From Akkermansia sp. (GTDB taxonomy: Bacteria; Verrucomicrobiota; Verrucomicrobiia; Verrucomicrobiales; Akkermansiaceae), in the NCBI GenBank assembly GCA_017379255.1, contig JAFNWZ010000228.1, positions 1-7,832 of the forward strand: a stretch of DNA of 7,832 nt. The letters are read 5' to 3'. The position numbers were made by a program, and so were the translations under genes. This document shows, one piece after another, positions 1-5,557 of the stretch. Below the pieces are notes generated by a model. It ran no database searches, was not told the origin of the DNA, and worked only from the letters and a program-made list of their open reading frames with translations. How positions within the stretch are numbered: the stretch's first letter is position 1; each line of letters starts with the position of its first letter.

Positions 1-3000
1 GCATTGCTGCCGGTGCCGAGGTGAAGACCACGCTGAAGGCCCAGGTGGCTCAGCCTGCGCTTTGGAGCGCGGAGAAGCCGAACCTGTATCGCCTGCTGCT
101 CACCCTGAAGAATGAGCAGGGCGAAATCACCGAAACGCTTTCCCGCAAGATTGGTTTCCGCGATGTGCAGCTGGTGGATGGCCGATTCCTGGTGAACGGC
201 ATGCCGGTGAAGCTCAAAGGCGTGAACCGCCACGAAAGCCAGCACGCCAACGGCCACACCGTTACCGAGGAGGAGTGCTACCAGGAGCTGCTCATCATGA
301 AGCGCGGCAACATCAACCACATCCGCAACTCCCACTACCCGCAGGTAGACCGCTTCTACGAAATGTGTGACGAGCTGGGTATCTATGTGTGCGATGAAGC
401 CAACATCGAATCCCACGGCTACTACTACGGTGAACTTTCCCTCTCCCACCCGGCAGAATGGAAGGCCCAGCACGTATGGCGCAACAAGAACATGGTGGAA
501 CAAAGCAAGAACCACCCCTGCGTGGTCATCTGGTCCTACGGCAATGAAGCCGGCCCCGGCGATAACTTTGCCGCCGTGCGCGACTGGATCAAGAGCCGCG
601 ACACCTCCCGCCTCACCCAGTACGAACGCAACAACGAACTGGCAGACCTCTGCTCCAACCAGTACCCCAGCGTGAACTGGACACGCAACATTGCCGGCAC
701 CAAGTTGGAAAAACCCTGGTACATTTCTGAATACGCCCACATCCTCTGCAACTCCATGGGCAACCTGGCCGATTACTGGGAAGCCATCGACAGCAGCGAC
801 TCCATCATCGGCGGCGGCATCTGGGAATGGATTCACCAGAGCTATGACCAGGAGGTCACCCTTCCCAACGGCCGCAAGGTAACCCGCCAGGCATACGGCG
901 GCGACCACGGCGAATACCCGCACGACGGTATCTTCTGCATCAAGGGTGTGATATACAGCGACCGCACCGTCACCCCGCTCTACGATGAAATCCGCAAGGT
1001 GCAGCAGAATGCCTCTTTCACCTTGGGAGAGCTCACAGGAAACGGCCTCAGCGTCAACATCCGCAACAAACACCTCTTCACCGACCTGGCCGAATATGAC
1101 GGCACCTGGACACTGAGCGAGGAAGGCAGCAAGCCTGTTCTGCAGGGTAGCTTTGCCCCGTCTGCCGCCCCGCTGACCACCCAGAAGCTGGTTCTGCCGC
1201 TTTCTGCCGAGCAACTGCTTTCCCTCCGGAAAGACCGCCGCTATTACCTGACGGTCAACCTACAGCTCAAGCAGAAGACCGAATGGGCCGACAAGGGCTA
1301 TGTGATTGCCACCGAGCAGATGGAACTGCCGGAGGAAATGACCGGCTACGATGCCCGCAACAACCTGATGCAGCTGACTGATGCCAGGATTGACGTGCGC
1401 AACCAGAGCGGCCAGATGCTCGTTATCGGGCCGAACTTCTCGCTCTGTGTCGACAAGGTGACCGGCGGAATCAAGAACTACATCGTCAACGGCCAGCAGC
1501 TGCTGGGCGAAAAGGCGACCGTACACCTCAACGCTTTCCGCGCCCCGGTGGCCAATGACAAATGGGCCATGAACCAGTGGCTCAACAACGGCCTGGGCAA
1601 CCTGGTCCACAGCGCCACCCCGCTGCTGGTGGAGCGCCTGGACCACGGCGTGGTGCGTATCTCCTGCGATGTGGTCAGCCAGGGCACCCGCAAGGAAAAC
1701 CTCAACAGCAGTGAGTACGACCAGGGCACCTACAAGGTGAAGGATCTCGGCCCCATTACCGAGAAGGACTTCAAGTTCACCACCCAGCTGGTGTACACCA
1801 TCCTGCCCAACGGCTACGTGAGCGTGCAGGCCGGTATCATCCCCAGCATGAACAAGGTGGTGCTGCCCAAGCTCGGCTTCACCCTGAACATGCCCGAACG
1901 CTACTCCAACGTGCGCTGGTATGGCCGCGGCCCCGGCGAAAACTATACCGACCGCAAGGCGGGGTCCCACGTAGGCATCTGGAACAGCACCGTGGAAAAC
2001 ATGGTGGAGCGCTACCCCTTCCCCATGGAAATGGGCAACCGTATGGACACCCGGTGGGTTTCCATCACCGATGAAAAGGGAATCGGCCTGGTCATTGCCG
2101 CCGAACCGCACGAGAACTTCAACTTCTCTGCACTGCCCTACACCGCACGCGACATCTTCGAAGCCGCCCACCCGGAGGAAGTGAAGCGCGCCGGTGCCAC
2201 TGTCGTGAGCGTTGATGCCTTCACCCTGGGTCTGGGTGGTGCCGCCTGCGGCCCGCTGCCCATGGATCGGGACATCCCGCTCTCCGGGCCCACCACCTTC
2301 GTATTCTCGCTGCGCCCGCTGCTGCAGGGTGAGAACCCGGCCGACATCGGCCGCAAGATGCTGCCGCTGACGGGTGCGGTCACCCTCTCCCGCGACAGCG
2401 TGGGCTATGTGCATGCCACCTGCGGCTCCCGCAATGCAGACATCCTGATTACTCTGCCGGATGGCTCCAAGATGAACTACACGGAACCCTTCCTGCAGCG
2501 TGAGGACGGCATCGTGCGCGCCACGGCCACCAGTGAGGGATGCATGCGCTCCGTGAGCGTCTTCCAGAGTCTGCCGGCATGGAAACCCGATAACATCATG
2601 CGCGTCACCTCCTGCTCCAGCTATGCAGGCAGCAGCAACTCTCCGTGGAACCTCATCGACGGCCGCCGCGATACCTTCTGGCATTCCGAATGGCGTACCA
2701 CCCCCATGCCTCCGTATCCGCATGAAATCGTCATCGACATGGGAGCTATGTCCGAGCTGCGCGGCTTTGCCTTCACTCCGCGCCAGGGGCGCTCCTCTTC
2801 CCGGGCAGGTAAGATTGACATCTACCTCTCCAACGATGGCAAGACCTGGAGCAACACCCCGGAGGCCAGCATCCAGATGATTGACGAAGACAGCGAGCAG
2901 CGCGTGATGCTCAAGGAGGCTGTGGCAACCAAGTTCTTCAAGCTCGTCTTCCGCTCCCCGCTCGCCGGCAATGACCCCTACGCTGCCATGGCAGAGGTAT

Positions 3001-3455
3001 CCCCCATCATCACCCGAGTGGTGGGCGAATATCCGCCGCACGCCTTCTTCTCGGTGGCCTATGTCAGCTCCGACCTGCCGGAAGGAGGCCCGGCCCGCAA
3101 CGTGCTCGATGGCAATCCCGATACCTACTGGCACACGCTCAAGGGCGTGACCCTGGCCAGCTACCCGCACGAAATCCGCCTCAACATGGGCGGTGAGCGC
3201 AAGGTGAAGGGCATTGTCTTCCAGAGCGCCAAGCTGGAGGAAGCCCGCGTGAAGGATTACGAGGTATACATCAGCAAGGATGGCAAGAACTGGGGCGAAC
3301 CTGTGGCCCGCGGCACCATGGCCGACACGGCAGAAAAGCAGGAAGCGCTGTTCTTCACCCCTGCCATGGGTAAGTTCATCCGCTTTGTTGCGCTCTCCTC
3401 TCACGATGGTGGCGACTCCGCCGCCGTGGCTGAGCTCAACATCCTCACGGATTAA
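1..3455 (+). CDS. Beta-galactosidase, LacZ-type GH2 with two C-terminal CBM32 modules (5' end missing)
   Basis: This enzyme hydrolyses terminal beta-D-galactosides, probably on complex glycans outside the cytoplasm. The reading frame is open from the left edge, so the sugar-binding domain, any signal peptide and the true start lie upstream. The GTG at 21 is not the start, but residues here are counted from it. The end of the Ig-like domain covers about 1-58. The GH2 TIM barrel covers about 59-330, with GVNRHE, IRNSHYP, the metal-site motif ANIESHG (E130, H132), the acid/base E176 in GNEAGPG and the nucleophile E237 in ISEYAH. The domain 4-like beta sandwich covers about 330-455. The small-chain domain covers about 473-764, with WYGRGPGENYTDRK and EMGNRMDTRW. 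A chitobiase-C-like module covers about 785-852, and two F5/8 type C modules follow. All catalytic residues are present. E. coli LacZ Trp999 appears to be replaced by Cys743. The exact substrate is inferred: GH2 also includes other exo-glycosidases, but the motifs are LacZ-like. A strong terminator follows. Confidence 0.93.
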   Translation, partial: IAAGAEVKTTLKAQVAQPALWSAEKPNLYRLLLTLKNEQGEITETLSRKIGFRDVQLVDGRFLVNGMPVKLKGVNRHESQHANGHTVTEEECYQELLIMKRGNINHIRNSHYPQVDRFYEMCDELGIYVCDEANIESHGYYYGELSLSHPAEWKAQHVWRNKNMVEQSKNHPCVVIWSYGNEAGPGDNFAAVRDWIKSRDTSRLTQYERNNELADLCSNQYPSVNWTRNIAGTKLEKPWYISEYAHILCNSMGNLADYWEAIDSSDSIIGGGIWEWIHQSYDQEVTLPNGRKVTRQAYGGDHGEYPHDGIFCIKGVIYSDRTVTPLYDEIRKVQQNASFTLGELTGNGLSVNIRNKHLFTDLAEYDGTWTLSEEGSKPVLQGSFAPSAAPLTTQKLVLPLSAEQLLSLRKDRRYYLTVNLQLKQKTEWADKGYVIATEQMELPEEMTGYDARNNLMQLTDARIDVRNQSGQMLVIGPNFSLCVDKVTGGIKNYIVNGQQLLGEKATVHLNAFRAPVANDKWAMNQWLNNGLGNLVHSATPLLVERLDHGVVRISCDVVSQGTRKENLNSSEYDQGTYKVKDLGPITEKDFKFTTQLVYTILPNGYVSVQAGIIPSMNKVVLPKLGFTLNMPERYSNVRWYGRGPGENYTDRKAGSHVGIWNSTVENMVERYPFPMEMGNRMDTRWVSITDEKGIGLVIAAEPHENFNFSALPYTARDIFEAAHPEEVKRAGATVVSVDAFTLGLGGAACGPLPMDRDIPLSGPTTFVFSLRPLLQGENPADIGRKMLPLTGAVTLSRDSVGYVHATCGSRNADILITLPDGSKMNYTEPFLQREDGIVRATATSEGCMRSVSVFQSLPAWKPDNIMRVTSCSSYAGSSNSPWNLIDGRRDTFWHSEWRTTPMPPYPHEIVIDMGAMSELRGFAFTPRQGRSSSRAGKIDIYLSNDGKTWSNTPEASIQMIDEDSEQRVMLKEAVATKFFKLVFRSPLAGNDPYAAMAEVSPIITRVVGEYPPHAFFSVAYVSSDLPEGGPARNVLDGNPDTYWHTLKGVTLASYPHEIRLNMGGERKVKGIVFQSAKLEEARVKDYEVYISKDGKNWGEPVARGTMADTAEKQEALFFTPAMGKFIRFVALSSHDGGDSAAVAELNILTD
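2589..3005 (+). other. CBM32 / F5/8 type C module 1 of the beta-galactosidase
   Basis: This is a discoidin-like beta-sandwich module at residues about 857-995, counted from the GTG at 21. Such modules usually bind galactose, GalNAc or related sugars and hold the enzyme on its glycan. The visible signature is NLIDGRRDTFWHSEW, then YPHEIVIDMG, the FTPRQG strand and the IYLSNDGKTWS strand. The Pro-Arg (PR) pair usual in the family's central strand is kept. The sugar specificity cannot be read from the sequence. Confidence 0.85.
3018..3452 (+). other. CBM32 / F5/8 type C module 2 of the beta-galactosidase
   Basis: This second discoidin-like module, at residues about 1000-1144, ends the protein. 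It repeats the layout of module 1: NVLDGNPDTYWHT, YPHEIRLNMG, VYISKDGKNWG and a closing FIRFVALSS / AVAELNIL strand pair. It differs in the central strand, where module 1 has FTPRQG and this one has FQSAKLE, so the usual arginine is absent. The copies are clearly diverged, which argues against a recent duplication. Confidence 0.82.
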
Positions 3456-3485
3456 CAAGCTGCCGTTCCCCTCCTCTCTGTTTCA

Positions 3486-3517
3486 CGCCCGGCTGGCCTC
3501 CCAGCCGGGCGGTTTTA
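3486..3517 (+). terminator. Intrinsic terminator after the beta-galactosidase
   Basis: An 11-bp perfect GC-rich stem (CGCCCGGCTGG pairing with CCAGCCGGGCG, 3486-3496 with 3501-3511) closes a four-base CCTC loop. It is followed by GTTTTATTCTT. It lies 30 bases past the TAA stop and has the classical form of a Rho-independent terminator, so the galactosidase transcript should end here. The T tract is short and interrupted, but the stem is strong. Confidence 0.88.
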
Positions 3518-3617
3518 TTCTTGCCGCACCCTTTCGCTTTTCTGCGCCCCCTTTCTGCCGTGACAATGACAACAATTTATCTTCCCCTTTCATGAAAAAA
3601 CAGCTATAAATCAAGTC
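3518..3617 (+). other. Intergenic leader of the zinc-ribbon protein gene
   Basis: These 100 bases lie between the terminator and the next start. They must hold the promoter of the downstream gene if it is transcribed alone, but I find no convincing -35/-10 pair. They contain a tandem TGACAA repeat (3561-3572), a five-codon ATG-to-TAA minigene (3592-3609, MKKQL) and a TATAAA run at 3605-3610. No purine-rich ribosome binding site lies before the ATG at 3618. Confidence 0.5.
3561..3572 (+). repeat. Tandem TGACAA hexamer (two copies)
   Basis: Two immediate copies of TGACAA (3561-3566 and 3567-3572) are followed by CAATTTAT, about 50 bases before the zinc-ribbon gene. TGACAA resembles part of a sigma-70 -35 element, but no matching -10 lies 16-18 bases downstream. 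It may be chance or a regulator site. Confidence 0.4.
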
Positions 3618-5405
3618 ATGCCGATTTGCCCGAAATGCTCAGCCACCATCCACCGCGGAGCGGAGGATGCGTGCCCGGCCTGCGGATATGATATCTCGCA
3701 GGCAGACGAGCTTTATGGCGAAGGTCTTGTGGAATTTACGCGCATTGTGGACGCCGCCGGTGCCCTGACCCACCAGGAGCGGTTGGAACTCATGCACACA
3801 CTGGAGCAGCTGGAACGCAGCATCCGCCCGGCAGCGCTCTGCATCTATATCACCGATGTGGGGCAGGTGCAGGAACTGCGCACCCATGCCCACTGGATTC
3901 TGAACCACGCACGCATTCACCACCCCTCTTTCGGCAAGCGTGAACTGCACAAAGCCATCGAAGACGCCGAACTGCTGGAACGGAGGCCCGGCGAAGAGCG
4001 CCCCCAGGAAGCCCGGCAGAGCTGGCTGGCCAACGCCTGGCACGCCGTGCGCGACTATGTGCTGGATGCGCTGCACCCCCTGCCCCCGCCCGTGAAGCAT
4101 GAATGGATGCTCATCCTGGTCATGGATGTGCAGTTGGAAATGGCCTGTTTCTCCTGGGGATACAAACTTGACCCTTACATTGACCCCGACCGTATCAACA
4201 CCTGTATCAAAAGCGCGCGCCTGCAGTTCCGTGAGCGCGCCATGGTCACCGGGCTCAAGCGCGTGATGCGCGCTGCCACCCGCCGCATTGCCTCCAACGC
4301 CCGCCGCGTGAACCGCCGCCTTCGCCGCAGCCAGAAGATGCGCACCCTGGCGCTGGCCGCCCTGGCTCTGCTGGCTGGCAACCACGCCGGCGCCCAGGAA
4401 GCCCCGCCGGCAGAAGCCCCGGAAATGCCGCACTGGCGGGCAGAGGATTACCGCCACCTCATGGCGGGTGAACTCATTACCGGCTATACCTCGCTCTTCC
4501 CGGCCAAACCCACACCGGAGGAAATCAAAGCCGAGGAGGAACGCCAGAAACAACTGCGCCGGGAACAACGCGAACTGCGCCGCCAGCAGGCCCGCCAGAA
4601 CATCCCCCGCACCCGCCCGCCTGAAGCACCGGAGGAAAGCAACACCCGAGTACTGGGACGCTACTTTGAGCCCTACACCCGCCCGCCGCAGAACACCACC
4701 CTGAACGACCCCCAGGGACTGCTGACCACCGTGGAACGCGAAGATGTGGAGCACGTGCTGCGCAACCTCAACGCCAACTCTAAATTCCGCATCTATGTCT
4801 CCGTATTCAAAGGCGGGCAGGATATTCCCAGCGACCTGGCGGTTGACCTGCTGGTAACAGCTACCGCCCAGCCTTGCGAATACGCCGTGCTCATGCGCTA
4901 CCCCACGGGCAACCCCGCCGGCATTGAGCTGGGATACCAGGAAATCAAGCCCGAGGATGCCCAGCGCCACGAATGGCTGCAGAAAGTGCGCACCGCCGCG
5001 GCCGATGGCAGCACAGAGGGACTCATGGAAGCACTGCGCTGCATCAGCGCTATCATTACACCGCTGGCGGACAATTTCACCCCCGTTGCCACCACCACTG
5101 GCGGCAAAGCCCCGCTCATCGGCATCCAGTTCAAAGAGACGCAGAAAGAAAAGAAACGCACCATCCGCGACCGCATCGAAGAGCTCATCAATGACCCGGC
5201 GGTTGTCAAATCCGTCCTCTACCCGCTGGGTATACTGGCAGGCATCGGTCTCATCTGGCTGCTGCTGGACTGGCTGCGCAGCTCCTCCCGCCTGGAGGAC
5301 AGCGAATCTGACCTCCGGCTTTCCTCACCCTACGGCGCAGGGGTGAGCCGTTATGTGCGTTACCTGGAAGGCACTGAGGCAGAAAAAGAAAAGCGCATTT
5401 TCTGA
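3618..5405 (+). CDS. Zinc-ribbon membrane protein with two TPM-like regions, function unknown
   Basis: I do not recognise a named gene in this 595-residue protein. A zinc ribbon opens it (C4, C7, C19, C22: CPKC then CPAC). Residues about 35-230 resemble a degenerate TPM (TPM_phosphatase, YgcG-type) domain: VDAAGALTHQERLEL, then IYITDVG, and after an insert WMLILVMD and the GYKLDPYID region. A strongly basic stretch (RRVNRRLRRSQK) precedes a hydrophobic segment at 241-257 that ends in AGA-Q and looks like a signal peptide. Then come a proline-rich and charged helical linker (about 299-330), a second alpha/beta region (about 365-500; EDVEHVLRNL, FRIYVSVFKGG, YAVLMRYPTG) and a membrane helix at about 534-553. 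The basic flank suggests the N-terminal half is cytoplasmic and the 258-530 part is outside. The ATG at 3618 is chosen because the zinc ribbon starts at once after it; there is no Shine-Dalgarno. TPM proteins have been linked to membrane-protein repair and phosphatase roles, but no function can be assigned here. The gene is preceded by a terminator, so it is probably transcribed alone. Confidence 0.85.
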   Translation: MPICPKCSATIHRGAEDACPACGYDISQADELYGEGLVEFTRIVDAAGALTHQERLELMHTLEQLERSIRPAALCIYITDVGQVQELRTHAHWILNHARIHHPSFGKRELHKAIEDAELLERRPGEERPQEARQSWLANAWHAVRDYVLDALHPLPPPVKHEWMLILVMDVQLEMACFSWGYKLDPYIDPDRINTCIKSARLQFRERAMVTGLKRVMRAATRRIASNARRVNRRLRRSQKMRTLALAALALLAGNHAGAQEAPPAEAPEMPHWRAEDYRHLMAGELITGYTSLFPAKPTPEEIKAEEERQKQLRREQRELRRQQARQNIPRTRPPEAPEESNTRVLGRYFEPYTRPPQNTTLNDPQGLLTTVEREDVEHVLRNLNANSKFRIYVSVFKGGQDIPSDLAVDLLVTATAQPCEYAVLMRYPTGNPAGIELGYQEIKPEDAQRHEWLQKVRTAAADGSTEGLMEALRCISAIITPLADNFTPVATTTGGKAPLIGIQFKETQKEKKRTIRDRIEELINDPAVVKSVLYPLGILAGIGLIWLLLDWLRSSSRLEDSESDLRLSSPYGAGVSRYVRYLEGTEAEKEKRIF

Positions 5406-5408
5406 TAC

Positions 5409-5428
5409 AAACCGGGCAAAAAACCGGG
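5409..5428 (+). repeat. AAACCGGG direct repeat, two copies
   Basis: Two copies of AAACCGGG with a 12-base period lie four bases after the stop of the zinc-ribbon gene. Only the central CCGG can self-pair, giving a 4-bp stem that is too weak for a terminator. Confidence 0.5.
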
Positions 5429-5447
5429 TCAGGAGCATCGTTTTTGA

Positions 5448-5476
5448 TTGCATTCCCCCTCTTGCAGGTGTAGTAT
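5448..5476 (+). promoter_or_regulatory. Candidate sigma-70-type promoter for nifJ
   Basis: TTGCAT (5448-5453) and TAGTAT (5471-5476) are 17 bases apart, matching the sigma-70 consensus at 3 of 6 and 4 of 6 positions. Transcription would start near 5483 and give a leader of about 70 bases. The match is modest, and if the host is Bacteroidota-like the consensus would not apply. Confidence 0.3.
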
Positions 5477-5506
5477 ATGGCTCGTGGAAGCAGAATTTCA
5501 CGCATT

Positions 5507-5525
5507 GAGGGGGAACTGTCCCCTC
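5507..5525 (+). other. Small hairpin in the nifJ leader
   Basis: GAGGGG (5507-5512) pairs perfectly with CCCCTC (5520-5525) around a 7-base loop. It ends 31 bases before the nifJ ATG and is not followed by a T tract, so it is not an intrinsic terminator. It could shape the 5' leader or hide the only purine-rich stretch there. Confidence 0.4.
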
Positions 5526-5547
5526 ATCGCAACATTTTCCCAAACAT

Positions 5548-5557
5548 TGTTATAACA
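5548..5557 (+). promoter_or_regulatory. 10-bp palindrome TGTTATAACA abutting the nifJ start
   Basis: TGTTATAACA is a perfect palindrome whose last base is the A of the nifJ ATG. Its half-sites (TTGTTA and TAACAT) resemble those of redox regulators of the Rex type, but the usual gap between half-sites is missing. It could be an operator or simply AT-rich leader sequence. Confidence 0.3.

Larger units (their letters stand above)
5406..5556 (+). promoter_or_regulatory. Leader and probable control region of nifJ
   Basis: This 151-base gap has no gene and is visibly richer in A and T than its flanks. It contains in order an AAACCGGG direct repeat (5409-5416 and 5421-5428), a T5 run (5441-5445), a possible promoter (5448-5476), a 6-bp hairpin (5507-5525) and a palindrome that runs into the nifJ start (5548-5557). 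No clear terminator for the upstream gene is seen, so some readthrough into nifJ is possible. Confidence 0.5.

Noticed and set aside
21..23. GTG at 21 as the galactosidase start
   Set aside because: The frame is open to the left edge and the sequence at 21 is already inside the Ig-like domain, so the catalytic chain must begin upstream.
1260..3458. A 732-codon open frame on the minus strand opposite the beta-galactosidase
   Set aside because: It has the same cause: it mirrors a well-conserved GH2 gene, and its product is His/Gly/Val-rich with no recognisable domain.
3280..3609. A 109-codon plus-strand frame spanning the end of the galactosidase and the terminator
   Set aside because: It is out of frame with the CBM32 module and reads through the terminator hairpin. 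Its composition is Ser/Pro/Leu-rich with no family resemblance.
3639..4970. A 443-codon minus-strand frame opposite the zinc-ribbon gene
   Set aside because: The plus-strand frame has a clean zinc ribbon, ordered domains and a membrane helix. The antisense product lacks these and has shadow-type composition.
5409..5428. AAACCGGG repeat as a terminator for the zinc-ribbon gene
   Set aside because: It is a direct, not an inverted, repeat; only CCGG can pair, and the T run lies more than 10 bases further on.
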